This document shows, piece after piece, positions 23,071 through 35,146 of a stretch of 64,000 nucleotides of DNA; position 1 is the first letter of the stretch, and each line of letters starts with the position of its first letter. This DNA is from Buddleja alternifolia (Eukaryota > Streptophyta > Magnoliopsida > Lamiales > Scrophulariaceae), in NCBI GenBank assembly GCA_019426215.1, contig CM033399.1:34543022-34607021 (forward strand), given 5' to 3'. The notes below the pieces were generated by a model. The model ran no database searches and was not told where the DNA came from. It saw only the letters and a list, made by a program, of their open reading frames with translations. Made by a program: the position numbers and the translations under genes.

Positions 23071-24142
23071 TATGGGGCATTTTTCAGATATCAGTGGAAA
23101 AGTGCAAACTGCGAGAAATAAACTACAGGATATCAGAGCTATTTTGCAATCTGCACCTTTTGAAGCTGATGTGATTGAGCAGGAAAGAGCTACTTATACA
23201 GAATTAAGACTCCTGCTAAAAGTTGAAATGGAGTTTCTCAAACAGAAAGCCAGGGCTGAATTTTACCAAAATGCAGATGAATGTACGAAATATTTTTTTG
23301 CCAAGATGAAAGAGAAAAAGGGCCAGAGCATGATTCACTATCTTAAAAGGGGAAATGGCGAGGACTTAACTGATCCAGAGGAGATACAAAATGAAATTTT
23401 GAACTATTATAAGAATCTGTTAGGGACTATTGGTTATGTGAATGTAGAGATAAAGAAAGAGGTGATAGATGCGGGTTATGTCTTGCAGCCTGAGGACATA
23501 GAAAAACTCCAAACTCCTGTCACTCTTAAGGAAATAAAGGAGGTGATATTCTCCATTCCAGAGGATAAAAGTCCGGGATCTGATGGCTACACCTCTGGAT
23601 TCTATAAAAGCTCCTGGAAAATCATTGGGGAGGAGGTGTCTAAAGCCATACAAGACTGCTACAACAAAAAGAAGTTATTAAAAGCAGTCAATCATACCTT
23701 GGTCCATTTAATACCAAAGTGTAAAAGCCCCATGAGTGTGGGAGACTTTAAACCTATTGTCTGTTGTTCTACCCTTTATAAAATCCTGTCCAAATTACTA
23801 TGCAACAGGCTAAAGCAGGTCCTGCCAAAACTCATTCATCAGGCGCAGGGAGCTTTTGTGCAAGGGAGAACCATAGTAGAAAATGTCATGCTCTGTCATG
23901 AACTAGTCAAGGGTTACACAAGAAAAGGTATCTTTCCTATAGCTATCCTTAAAGTGGACATTAAGAAGGCCTATGACACTGTCAATTGGCAATTCCTGGA
24001 GGCAGTACTCAAATCCTATGGTTTCCTAGCAGATTTTATCCACATGCTTATGATTTGTGTCACAACTGTAAGTTTCTCTTTTATGTTGAATGGTTCAATG
24101 TTTAGGTTAGTGAAAGGACAAAGGGGGCTTAGACAGGGTGAC
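23071..24142 (+). mobile_element. LINE B, part 1: reverse transcriptase N-terminal part
   Basis: An open frame 23072-24145 of 357 codons encodes the region before RT and the RT fingers and palm: FYQNADECTKYFFAKMK, PEDKSPGSDGYTSGFYK, LIPKCKSPMSVGDFKPI, KVDIKKAYDTVNW (the first catalytic aspartate) and GLRQGD. It stops exactly where the Athila-like element enters. The insertion is 5'-truncated: its left target duplication AAAAAAATTGACA ends at 23070 and the matching copy follows the poly(A) at about 35582-35595. No endonuclease domain is present. Compare LINE D, a close relative at 40964-43317. Confidence 0.93.
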
Positions 24143-26070
24143 TGACACGCTAAAAGCTAACGTGCTATGATAGCAAGTGCACTAGTCGTGTGTAGTAATA
24201 AGTGTGGACGAAAAGTCCGGGTTGTCGAACCACGGAGACTTGAATTCTAGTTTATGATTTTATACAAAAAAAACAACTACAATAAAAGTAACTTAAATGT
24301 AAAAACGTGTACAATAAGAACAAGGTTATGCAAATGAATTAAAACTAATTATAAAGGGAGACTAAGGCACATGCTAGGTCCAAATTGATCAAATATACTT
24401 ATAAAGGCTCTTGTTGTAGAATTACTCTTATATTGTTATGGTGAAAACTCCTAAGGTAGAGAATAACCGATGTCTCGCGTATAAACTCCTATACTTAGAT
24501 CGTGATTTCCCAAATATCCCTATCCGGAAATCTAACCACTAAACATGCATTAATGTACTAGAGTTCACTCGATTTGAATCGAACGACTTCACCCGGGAAT
24601 CTTTACCTATGTCTAGGGCAATTCCTCATTAGTTGCGGGTCATGATGTGAATTTCTTGCACCCTAAGTCAATTTTCTCCCAAAATATTAACCTAGGGATA
24701 AGATTCTAACATATAGTGATCAAGTATATGCAAGATAGACAAAAACACAATTCACATCACATAACAATATAAGAACAACCTCAACAATCATCTATTGTAA
24801 GCATATATCACAATTTGGCCTTACATGGCCCTAGTCTTACGAATTTAGTTCGTAATTGAAAGCATAAAAGACATAAGAGGAATATTCATAGACATAAATG
24901 AAATGAAAAGCTCTTAAAAACTCCCTAAATGGTGAATGATGATGGATCTTGAAGTTGAGCCTTCAATCCCCAAGCTCTTTTCCTTCCTCTAGTTTTCTCC
25001 TCCAAGAGTGATGAAGAATGGTGATGAATGGTGGAGAAATCAGATTAGGGGCTGCCCCTCTCTCCTCCAAGAATCTGAAATTGATAGTGAATCATGAAGA
25101 GTATGGGTTCCCCCTCCTTTTATAGCCAAAATTCCACTAAAGTATGCATTAAGAATTCCCATTAAACATCCCCAATGAGAATTCCACCTAAGGTGATGCT
25201 TAAAGTTTGGCTTTGAAGATTCCAACCAGCTAAAAAATGTTGAACTTTCGGCCCTTAAGAATTCCACCAAGCATAACCATGTGAAAACTTCAACAAAACA
25301 CATGCATGCTGCCATTTTCTTGCTTTCCAGCGCAGTCTTAGTATTTTCCTCATACACTTCTCCACAGATCTCCAAATTGGATGAGTCAAGTCCCCATGTT
25401 TAGATAAAACATAGATCTACAACTTTCCAGAAGGACAGTTTGTCCAATTCGGTCGCTAAGTATACCTAAGTTACGTTTCAACATGGAGGTTGTTTCTGAT
25501 TTGGCACCCATAAAGTAAATCTACCAAGAAACACACTTATGATAACCCCTCAACACATGTGCTGAATTATGGCCAAAAGTGATTCTTACCCATCATATAA
25601 TGCTGGAATTTAGGCTGAAAAGGAGTAACATTCGGACTATCCATGCCTAGGCATGACTAGGAGGGCGCTGTGGCGTATCCTGGCACATGTACTTCTCTGT
25701 TCGGCGCAGCAATCGTATTTCCATCACAATTATCTCTATAGACCTCCGATTTGGATGTTTCAAGTTCCCATTTGAATCTAAGACATACATCTAAAACTTT
25801 GTAGAAGGAAACTTTGTCTAAGTCGGTCTCGAAATGTACATAATTATCGCTCGAATGTGGTAGGAGATGCATAAACCGCCTAGGTGTTGAAAAACATGCT
25901 TGAACTTGTTTTGTACATCGTTTTTCTTCCCTTTTCTTCATGTATTCTCATTTATTACCTGTATTCACTTAACACACTTATTAAATGCAAATGTGACATG
26001 ATTTAAGCAATAAGTGAATCCAAATCATAAGAATTACGGTCTTAAAAACACGTAAAAACACCTCTTATCA
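24143..26070 (-). repeat. LTR (3' LTR in element orientation) of the Athila-like element
   Basis: 1928 bp with ends TGACACGCTAAAAG and CCTCTTATCA on the plus strand (element orientation TGATAAGAGG...GCGTGTCA). It has one extra GATGAATGGT-type 10-bp repeat near 25018-25031 relative to the partner at 30128-32045. Frames inside (such as 25040-25375) are not genes. Confidence 0.95.
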
Positions 26071-26084
26071 ACACCCCCAAACTT
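26071..26084 (-). other. Polypurine tract of the Athila-like element
   Basis: On the minus strand AAGTTTGGGGGTGT lies directly before the LTR, at the position and with the composition of the plus-strand primer of Athila-type elements. Confidence 0.85.
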
Positions 26085-27709
26085 ATCAATTGCTCGACCT
26101 CGAGCAATAAGAGCTATAAGGCAAGACCAACATCATTCAATGGGAGAAAACAAAACAACTAACTAACTCACTTTCGTGGAGTAAATGATTGCACTTAGCG
26201 GGTGCAACAAGCCTTTAACCTTTGAGTTACCTCAAAGGACGAGTTATAGTCTCGTGAGGGTTTGCATACGATATACCCACAAAATCTAGCAAATTTTCAA
26301 TCCTAACCGAATCAACACATCTCAATATGATCAACAAGAATGAATGGCATAAAATCAACCTTTTAAAGTTCACAAATATATATATACATATCAACTACTT
26401 TTGCTCATGTGACACCAATACTTGAAACGACTCCCTAGGGTATAGTGAAAAATAAATCTAGGGTATTATAGTCGAGAGGCATCCTTACCAAATTTTGGAC
26501 ATTAATCCCATATCTATCAACTTTTGATCAAACACAAGGCACAAGAATTATAGAAAATCTCATAGCCATTTAAATTTCATTATCTCAAATATTCAACATT
26601 CAATTCATATGGAATTTCCATTAAACTTCATTAAGGCTAGATCATGTGCAATGTTTTATTCCATTAGGCTTTCTATGACACCCATGTAACAAGTTTTAGA
26701 CCAATGACTCCCAAACTAGATAGTTTTGGGGCATTAAGTGGAGAGACACTCCTAAGGATTTAATCACTCGAGTATCAAAGACCACGAAATAAAACTAGAC
26801 TTTTTAAACAATTCACTTCTTTTGGCTTGAGCATAGCTCAAATTATCATAATAGTACAGTATATAGGCATGAAACTTTTCACCTCCGGTACGTATTAGCC
26901 TGACCACTTTTGATCATACCAAAATTCAACCTTTTCAATTCATTGTTAGCATATAAAATTACTACTCAACTTATAACCTTATGAGAAATCTATGTTAATA
27001 ACTCTGGGAATAATTCCTTAAGTGTCTCAAGATGGTTATCCTCTCAACTCCTCTACCTTCGATTTAAGTGCATTGTGAATCATCTAAAGAATCAATTCTA
27101 GTCTAAGGTCTCCACGAGCAATTTCAAAGATATATATTCCATTAAATTCAGATTATTTCAAGAATTCATGCCATTTTTCCAAGTCAATCAATTTCAATGC
27201 ATCAATTGGAAGGACTAAAAAATTTTCATGCTTGATTTTCTCAACAAAGAAGCATATAAACATGATATCAAACAAACTTTCCCCAAATTCAAGTTAAAAA
27301 TTAGGATTGCATTTTCAATATTCAAAATAGATACTCTTCTACCCCCAAACTTAAATCCAACATTGTCCCCAATGTTGTTACAACATGCATACACAAAGGT
27401 AAAAGAACACTTACAACCAAGGATGTTGAAAAACATCCTTAAACTTCCAATACATAATCCTATAGCTTCTCCTCTTCTCGAGTAAAATGAGCATGGTCCA
27501 AATTTGCATCATATCTAACACTTCAAATTTTCAAACCATCAAGCACAAGAAAACATACATGCCAAAAGTGCATGTTTGAACACAACATAAAGAAACAAAC
27601 TAAACAAAACAAAAACAAAATCAAAAAGAAAAACAAACTTACAAACTTGGGTTGCCTCCCAAGAAGCGCTAGTTTAGAGTCGGTAGCTCGACTTTGTGCT
27701 CTTTGAGGT
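26085..27709 (-). other. Non-coding internal region of the Athila-like element
   Basis: About 1.6 kb where pol and the 3' untranslated region would normally lie. I find no RT, RNase H or integrase motif in either strand, only AT-rich non-coding DNA. Confidence 0.7.
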
Positions 27710-28480
27710 TCAAATAGGTGGTCCATTTAACACGACCAAATCCTTGTCATGCCTCCTTTTAGCTCCATGGTCTACTTGCTTCCACTCATATTGCGGGATT
27801 TTGCAATAAGCCTTTTGTATTGGATGAGTCTTTTCAATCTTACGAGCACGGTGATGGGGTGGAATGTATTTCATGCATAAATCTTCTTTTCCCTCTTTGT
27901 TGTGTTTATCATAGGGAATCTCATCCTCCAACTCGAGTGTGCCCTTAGCCTTTCCATTTGCACATTTCTCATCAAGAGAAGGGTTAATAACATCGATATT
28001 GGAACAAGTAAGATCATCCATAGATGGTTTCCTGTTATTTGAAGCATCAAATATCACTTTTACATCTCCTACCCTCAATGATAACTTACCTTTTCCCATG
28101 TCGATCTTGGCATTGCTAGTGACTAGGAAAGGTCTGCCTAGAATCAAGGGCATCTCAACATCTTCCTCCATATCAAGGACCACAAAGTCAACCCGGAAAA
28201 AGAATTTGTCAACTTGTACAATAACATCTTCTATTATCCCCTTTGGTCTCTTAATTGATCCATCGGCGAGTTGGAGGCTCATTGATGTCGGTTTGGGATT
28301 TCCAAGGCCCAACTTCTTGAAGAGAGAATACGGGAGGAGATTGATACTTGCTCCTGTATCGCAAATAACCTTTTCAAAAATAAGAGGGCCAATGGTGCAC
28401 GAAATGGTGAGCCTCCCCGGGTCCTCACAAAGAGTCGCCACAATCCTACGGAAAATCGGATCCATATCCTTCTTTTTCAT
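27710..28480 (-). CDS. Retroviral-type aspartic protease, Athila-like
   Basis: A 256-codon frame. Residues 15-40 carry CTIGPLIFEKVICDTGASIN, with the catalytic D-T-G-A motif, then PYSLFKKLGLG, SLQLADGSIKRPKGIIEDV, FVVLDMEEDVEMPLILGRPF and a KLSLRVGDVKV strand, the usual order of Athila proteases. These enzymes dimerise and cleave the Gag polyprotein. The C-terminal part (about 160-256) is charged and ends where an RT would be expected to follow; here a stop and non-coding DNA follow. The start overlaps the end of the gag frame by 4 bases, and the usual spacer between gag and protease is shortened. Confidence 0.85.
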   Translation of the reverse strand: MKKKDMDPIFRRIVATLCEDPGRLTISCTIGPLIFEKVICDTGASINLLPYSLFKKLGLGNPKPTSMSLQLADGSIKRPKGIIEDVIVQVDKFFFRVDFVVLDMEEDVEMPLILGRPFLVTSNAKIDMGKGKLSLRVGDVKVIFDASNNRKPSMDDLTCSNIDVINPSLDEKCANGKAKGTLELEDEIPYDKHNKEGKEDLCMKYIPPHHRARKIEKTHPIQKAYCKIPQYEWKQVDHGAKRRHDKDLVVLNGPPI

Positions 28481-30008
28481 TTTTTGTGCATTTGGAAATG
28501 GAAGACGAACCTCGATGGGATGATGCGTTGGAGTTGAAGGGCCAGCTGTGGAGGATACAGAATGTGGCGCTTGGGCGTGACAATCGGCGCCTTGGCGTGG
28601 ATGGATGGGCGCTCGGGCGCATCAGTGCGAACATTATCACCTTTTACGTGTTCGCCACTTCTCAAGGTAATTGCATAGCATTGCTCTTTCGGGTTCTTTT
28701 CCGTGTCACTTGGTAAAGTTCCCAAGGCTCTCTCGCTGATTGTCTTTGCCATTTGACCCATTTGTGTCTTCAAATCCTTCATATCCATCATTAAATCCTT
28801 CATCATAGTACGGAGTTCGTTGATTGCTGAATCCGATTTCTTTATTTCCTCATCAAGACGTTCATCGGTTGTAGGAGGCCTAACTTGCCTTTGTACATGA
28901 GGACTACCTTGCCTTTGAGCTTGATTGTTGATGAATGGAGGCCTTGGTGCTTGATAGATATCGATATGGGCGTTTTGTGCCGGATTGGGCCTCCTTGGAA
29001 AATTTTCGGGCACATGGAAGTTCAATTGAGGTTGATTGGCATTTCCAACATAGTTTACATTGCCAACCATTGTTTCCAAAACGACTTCTTTTTCCAACTC
29101 TTGAACACGAGCAATTTTTTAGTAGGTGTGATCTCTTCATCATCGGGATAGAGCTCATCTTCCGGGGCTAATTGCTCAATCTTGTCCCACACACTTTGGC
29201 AATCGAGCCCAAGGAGATCACCACCGGCGCCAGCATTGAGCCTATTTCGGATGCGCGAACGGACTCCATCATGGAATCGTAATACTTGCCCGCTCAATCT
29301 TAGGTTGTGATCCGAACATTTTCGGAGCATGTTTTTATATCTAGCCCATGCCTCGGCTAAGGACTCATTATTCCCCTGTTTAAACTTCTTAATGTTGCTC
29401 CTTAGCTCATTGATTTTGGAGGGTGGAAAGAATTTGCTCAAAAAGGCATCGACCAATTGTCCCCATGTTGTGATGGATTGGGGTGGTAGAGATTTGTACC
29501 ACATGGCCGCCCTTTCCTTTAATGAGAAGTGGAAGACTCTTAAACGAATTGCATCTAGATCCCGTGGATGAAATTGGGTAGTCATGAGAGTATCGTCTAA
29601 AGTCTCCAAATGCTCATGAGGTGATTCATGGGGCTCTCCATAGAAGGGTTCGCTTTGCACCATACTAAAAATGTGTGATGGAATGTGATAATTTGGTGCA
29701 TAGAAATTAGGAAAGACCACGGGCCCCGGTATGGTGTGGACCCTTGAAGGTAGACTTTCCCGGACCGATGGAAGTCTTTGAGGAGGTGCCGGTTGCATAG
29801 CTTGGAATAGATTTTGCAACCATTCCCTGTTTTCTGGGAGATTTATGTCGGGAAAATTCCCATTTGGATTTAGATTGTCGGTCATTTCTCGAGCTCGTCT
29901 ACTAGATCGAAGAACACGCTCTATCTCCGGCTCAAAATTGTATAGAGGCTCGTTAGAAGAGCGGGTCATGCACCACAAATTATACCTAACAATTAAACAC
30001 AAGAACAA
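28477..30008 (-). CDS. Gag of the Athila-like element (two frames, one frameshift)
   Basis: Frame 30008-29055 (317 codons) holds the conserved capsid region: FHFSLKERAAMWYKSLPPQS, TWGQLVDAFLSKFFP, and LAEAWARYKNMLRKC. Frame 29097-28477 (206 codons) continues with a coiled-coil-like part (MMKDLMMDMKDLKTQMGQMA), SERALGTLPSDTEKNP and ITLRSGEHV, the typical end of Athila Gag. The two frames overlap by 43 bases, so one frameshift lies near 29055-29097. Gag forms the particle in which reverse transcription takes place. The break suggests this copy cannot make full Gag. Confidence 0.88.
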
Positions 30009-30103
30009 AATTAGAATAATAAAATAAAAGAAAGGTTACAAATAAACGAAAAACTAAGAATTATGAAAATTTAAATGGAAAATCAAAAACTAAAATGAAC
30101 AAG

Positions 30104-30121
30104 TCCCCGACAACGGCGCCA
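30104..30121 (-). other. Primer binding site, tRNA-Asp type
   Basis: On the minus strand, 6 bases after the LTR, TGGCGCCGTTGTCGGGGA is complementary to the 3' end of plant tRNA-Asp with one mismatch (T for C), the primer commonly used by Athila/Tat elements. Confidence 0.88.
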
Positions 30122-30127
30122 AAAACT

Positions 30128-32045
30128 TGACACGCTAAAAGCTAACGTGCTATGATAGCAAGTGCACTAGTCGTGTGTAGTAATAAGTGTGGACGAAAAG
30201 TCCGGGTTGTCGAACCACGGAGACTTGAATTCTAGTTTATGATTTTATACAAAAAAAACAACTACAATAAAAGTAACTTAAATGTAAAAACGTGTACAAT
30301 AAGAACAAGGTTATGCAAATGAATTAAAACCAATTATAAAGGGAGACTAAGGCACATGCTAGGTCCAAATTGATCAAATATACTTATAAAGGCTCTTGTT
30401 GTAGAATTACTCTTATATTGTTATGGTGAAAACTTCTAAGGTAGAGAATAACCGATGTCTCACGTATAAACTCCTATACTTAGATCGTGATTTCCCAAAT
30501 ATCCCTATCCGGAAATCTAACCACTAAACATGCATTAATGTACTAGAGTTCACTCGATTTGAATCGAACGACTTCACCCGGGAATCTTTACCTATGTCTA
30601 GGGCAATTCCTCATTAGTTGCGGGTCATGATGTGAATTTCTTGCACCCTAAGTCAATTTTCTCCCGAAATATTAACCTAGGCATAAGATTCTAACATATA
30701 GTGATCAAGTATATGCAAGATAGACAAAAACACAATTCACATCACATAACAATATAAGAACAACCTCAACAATCATCTATTGTAAGCATATATCACAATT
30801 TGGCCTTACATGGCCCTAGTCTTACGAATTTAGTTCGTAATTGAAAGCATAAAAGACATAAGAGGAATATTCATAGACATAAATGAAATGAAAAGCTCTT
30901 AAAAACTCCCTAAATGGTGAATGATGATGGATCTTGAAGTTGAGCCTTCAATCCCCAAGCTCTTTTCCTTCCTCTAGTTTTCCCCTCCAAGAGTGATGAA
31001 GAATGGTGGAGAAATCAGATTAGGGGCTGCCCCTCTCTCCTCCAAGAATCTGAAATTGATAGTGAATCATGAAGAGTATGGGTTCCCCCTCCTTTTATAG
31101 CCAAAATTCCACTAAAGTATGCATTAAGAATTCCCATTAAACTTCCCCAATGAGAATTCCACCTAAGGTGATGCTTAAAGTTTGGCTTTGAAGATTCCAA
31201 CCAGCTAAAAAATGTTGAACTTTCGGCCCTTAAGAATTCCACCAAGCATAACCATGTGAAAACTTCAACAAAACACATGCATGCTGCCATTTTCTTGCTT
31301 TCCAGCGCAGTCTTAGTATTTTCCTCATACACTTTTCCACAAATCTCCAAATTGGATAAGTCAAGTCTCCATGTTTAGATAAAACATAGATCTACAACTT
31401 TCCAGAAGGACAGTTTGTCCAATTCGGTCGCTAAGTATACCTAAGTTACGTTTCAACATGGAGGTTGTTTCTGATTTGGCACCCATAAAGTAAATCTACC
31501 AAGAAACACACTTATGACAACCCCTCAACACATGTGCTGAATTATGGCCAAAAGTGATTCTTACCCATCATATAATGCTGGAATTTAGGCTGAAAAGGAG
31601 TAACATTCGGACTATCCATGCCTAGGCATGACTAGGAGGGCGCTGTGGCGTATCCTGGCACATGTACTTCTCTGTTCGGCGCAGCAATCGTATTTCCTTC
31701 ACAATTATCTCTATAGACCTCCGATTTGGATGTTTCAAGTTCCCATTTGAATCTAAGACATACATCTAAAACTTTGTAGAAGGAAACTTTGTCTAAGTCG
31801 GTCTCGAAATGTACGTAATTATCGCTCGAATGTGGTAGGAGATGCATAAACCGCCTAGGTGTTGAAAAACATGCTTGAACTTGTTTTGTACATCGTTTTT
31901 CTTCCCTTTTCTTCATGTATTCTCATTTATTACCTGTATTCACTTAACACACCTATTAAATGCAAATGTGACATGATTTAAGCAATAAGTGAATCCAAAT
32001 CATAAGAATTACGGTCTTAAAAACACGTAAAAACACCTCTTATCA
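30128..32045 (-). repeat. LTR (5' LTR in element orientation) of the Athila-like element
   Basis: 1918 bp, the partner of 24143-26070, with the same ends and about 99% identity by eye. The right target duplication GTGAC follows at 32046-32050. Confidence 0.95.
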
Positions 32046-32050
32046 GTGAC

Positions 32051-33063
32051 CCCATGTCACCCTATACTTGTCTAGACAATCTAAACTGATGCATAAAAAC
32101 TAATTGTTTAAATTTCACCCTAAGTGCAAAAGAGTAGGTTTGGTCAATCTGTGCTTTGCAGATCACCTTATGATGTTTTGTAAGGGAGAAAAGGGATCTA
32201 TAAGCCAGCTGAAACAGAGTTTTGAACATTTTCTGATGTGTCTGGGCTCAAAGCTAACACTGATAAAAGTCAGTTGATAATTGGGGGTGTGAGTAAGGAG
32301 AAGAAAAAGGAGTTACTGTTATTTACTGGATATGCTGAGGGGGAGCTACCTATGAGGTATTTGGGGGTTCCTTTAACCACAACTAGACTCACCATAAAGA
32401 ATTGCAAGCCTTTGATTGAGAAGATCATGCGTAGAATCACATCATGGACAGTGAAGTTCCTTTCTTTTGCGGGTAGAGTTATGTTAATAAAGGCAGTATT
32501 GTTTGGCATTCAAATGTATTGGAGTCAAATTTTTCCAATACCTTTGACTGTGGTTCATGAGATTGAAAGAATGTGTAGATCTTTCCTTTGGAGTGGTAGA
32601 GTGACAGGGAAGTCCTATGTTTCTGTAAAGTGGCAGGATGTGTGCCTTCCAAAGCAGGAAGGGGGTCTGGGGATTATTTCTCTGGGAAAGTGGAATATGG
32701 CTGTTATTTTTAAACAAGTGTGGAATGTAGCAGCCAAAACTGATTCTTTGTGGATAAAATGGATTAATGCATACTATTTGAAAAATGCAAACATATGGAC
32801 AGTGCAAATCAAGGGTTCTGACACCTGGCTATGGAGAAGAATGCTGACAATCAGGGATGTATTTGTGGATGCCATAGACATAGTCCATAATCAATGAAAA
32901 ATGGGCAAGTTTACTGTTCAGAATGCCTACTTGCATGCTATAGAACATCAGGAGGAGACGGATTGGAGGAAATTAGTTTGGAGCACTGGGCCAATTGCTA
33001 GACACAGATTCTTACTTTGGTTAACTTGTAAGGACAAGTTGAAGACAAAAGCTCGAATTGGTA
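32051..33063 (+). mobile_element. LINE B, part 2: RT C-terminal part with altered catalytic motif
   Basis: It resumes with PMSPY right after the Athila-like element, then a deletion and frame breaks (32066-32240), then frame 32238-32897: SGLKANTDKSQLIIGGVS, MRYLGVPLTTTRLTIKNC, FAGRVMLIKAVLFG, ending near a stop at 32895, then the first half of zf-RVT. The catalytic box reads CFADHLMMF (about 32153-32179) where LINE D has CFADDLMMF: one catalytic aspartate is histidine. About 35 residues between PMSPY and the catalytic box are missing compared with LINE D. Dead copy. LINE C enters after 33063. Confidence 0.9.
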
Positions 33064-35106
33064 TCTACTGAGAATCAAGTGCGGGTCATCAGCTCGGTAT
33101 TAGAGAATTATTGCAATATGTCAGGCCAGAAAGTCAATCGAGATAAATCGAGGATCCACTTCTCTAATAATATTCCGGGTCAATTAGCACGCATTCTGGC
33201 AGGCCGTGCTCATCTTAATATTACTAAGGAGTTGGGGAGGTATTTGGGCATCCCGTTGCATCATTCACGAGTAAGGAAAAATGATTATGTGTTTTTGCTA
33301 GACAAAGTTCAAAGACGGCTGAAAGGATGGAAGCAACAACACTTATCGATGGCGGGTCGTACCACCCTCATAAAGTCGGTAACTGCCACTATACCGTTGT
33401 ACCATATGCAAACATCAAGTATCCCACTCGGGGTGTGCGATGACATTGACAAGGCGAATACGTGATTCCTTTGGGGAGGTACGGATGAAAGAAACCAATT
33501 ACACCTTGTTTCGTGGAACAAGGTTTGCACTAAGAAAGAGCTCGGAGGTCTAGGGATTCGGCGGACTCGCGACATGAACATGGCCTACTTAGGAAAATTA
33601 GCATGGCAAATCCTTACTGACGACGACAAATTGTGGGTCCAAGTATTGCGCCATAAATACATTATTCGGGAAAGGGCGAGATCACGAGGAGCCACATCTC
33701 ATACGTGGCGAAGTATACAAAAGGCGTTCCTTTTAATCGAAAAAGGGTCAAGGTGGAAAGTGGGCGACGGTAAAGTGGCGAATTTTTGGACTGATCACTG
33801 GATGGGAAATGGCAGCTTAGTTAAAATGATTGATGGCCAAGTTGGAGAGGATGTCATTAAAAGAAAGGTGGCTAGCTACTGGACAAGAAATATTGGCTGG
33901 AATTGGAACGAATTGGGACTACTACCGGACCATTTGAAAGACGATTTGGACTTAATAAATCTGGACGTTACATGTGGGTTTGAAGATACCATGGTATGGA
34001 GTTTTACTCCAGATGGTAAATATTCATGCCGCAGCGGATATGAGTGTATTACAAACAGCGATATCGAGGGTGTTGAAAGTAAAAACTGGCAACGCATTTG
34101 GCGCATGAAAGGGACGTGCAGGCGCAAATTTCTAATTTGGCTGTTACGTCATGATCGGGTTATGACTAATTTCCATCTTTTTAACCATCATATATCGTCT
34201 AATGCAGGTTGCAATTTTTGTAGCTGTCGAGAGGAGACAAGCATACACACGCTTCGGGACTACCCATGGGCAGCGAAGATATGGAGGATTATTGTAGAAA
34301 GGAAGCATCACCATCAATTTTTCTCTCTCAATTCGAAAGAATGGGTGGACTGGAACTTGAGTGTAAAACCCAACAGGTACGGATGGAGTGACAATTGGGA
34401 TATTACTTTTTCTGAAGTAGTAAATTTAATTTGGCAGGGGCGCAACGAGGCTTTACACCAAGACGAGATATTGATGCCCGATATTGACATGGAAAGGATT
34501 CGCAGAAGAGTCGATGAAGCTGTGCATCTGGCTCGAGGTGGATGGGATATCACAGACGACATCGAATACGTGGGATGGAGTAAACCGAGGAAAGGGATCG
34601 TTAAGATAAATGTTGACGCAGCGGTATTACAAACTCGGAGTGACATGCGAGGACCATCGGGTCTTGGTGTTGTTATACGAAATCACCATGGAAAGTGGCT
34701 TGAAGGTTTTAAAGGAAAAGCCGGCATTCATAATACACTAGAGGCCGAATTGTTGGCCATTCTGAAAGGGCTGCATATAGCTTGGATTAAGGGGCTGAAG
34801 AGCATAATTATTGAGACAGATTGTATGGAAGCCTGGAAATGCATAGACGAGGCTACATATGGGCATCAACATTTTGATACAATCAAGCAAATTCGGGACA
34901 TAATGAAGCGTAATTGGGTGGCGAATCTCTATTACATACCCCGGGAAGCAAATTATGTTGCGGATAGTTTGGCAAAAGAGGGAATGAATACAGTCGGGGA
35001 GTACTTGGAGGCTCCAAGTCCGGGAGTACACCATTTCTACAACCATGATTTATTAGGCACGAGATGGCCGAGAGATTTGACTATTGGTCCGGGTTTGTCG
35101 GACTAG
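33064..35106 (+). CDS. LINE C protein C-terminal half: RT thumb, zf-RVT, RNase H
   Basis: Two same-frame stretches (to 33465, and 33574-35106 with 510 codons) are separated by a TGA at 33463-33465; otherwise the frame is open across the whole insertion. In order: RT end (YLGIPLHHSR, MAGRTTLIKSV), zf-RVT (RIWRMKGTCRRKFLIWLLRH, CNFCSCREET), linker, then RNase H of the RVT_3 type with its acidic positions (VKINVDAAV, EAELLAI, IETDCMEAW, NYVADSLAKEG). RNase H removes the RNA strand after target-primed reverse transcription. The near-intact frame suggests a young insertion, but a truncated copy cannot mobilise itself. Confidence 0.85.
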
Positions 35107-35146
35107 TATCGGTAGGGTAGCCCCCTTCATTAGTAGCAAAAAAAAA
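33064..35146 (+). mobile_element. LINE C, 5'-truncated L1-type LINE inside LINE B
   Basis: It is flanked by a target duplication AAGCTCGAATTGGTA (ending at 33063) and AAGCTCAAATTGGTA (about 35147-35161), differing at one base. A 3' UTR after the stop at 35104-35106 runs to a poly(A) tail at 35138-35148. It begins within the RT C-terminal part and carries the long frame described at 33574-35106. It is the same family as LINE A: both end with PGLS then G/D, a stop, and a similar short 3' UTR. Confidence 0.92.

Larger units (their letters stand above)
24143..32045 (-). mobile_element. Athila-like Ty3/gypsy element with gag-protease only (7.9 kb)
   Basis: It is a complete LTR unit in minus orientation inside LINE B, flanked by perfect 5-bp duplications GTGAC (24138-24142 and 32046-32050). 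It has two near-identical LTRs, a tRNA-Asp-type primer site, gag and protease, and a polypurine tract, but no reverse transcriptase, RNase H or integrase between protease and the 3' LTR. It therefore depends on enzymes from elsewhere. I count about 16 substitutions and one 10-bp indel between the LTRs, about 99% identity, so the insertion is young. Confidence 0.93.

Noticed and set aside
25040..25375. A 111-codon frame, present again at 31015-31350
   Set aside because: It is repeated only because both LTRs of the same element contain it; it has no start context or domain and is part of the LTR.
27939..28523. A 194-codon plus-strand frame
   Set aside because: It is the antisense shadow of the protease frame at 27710-28480.
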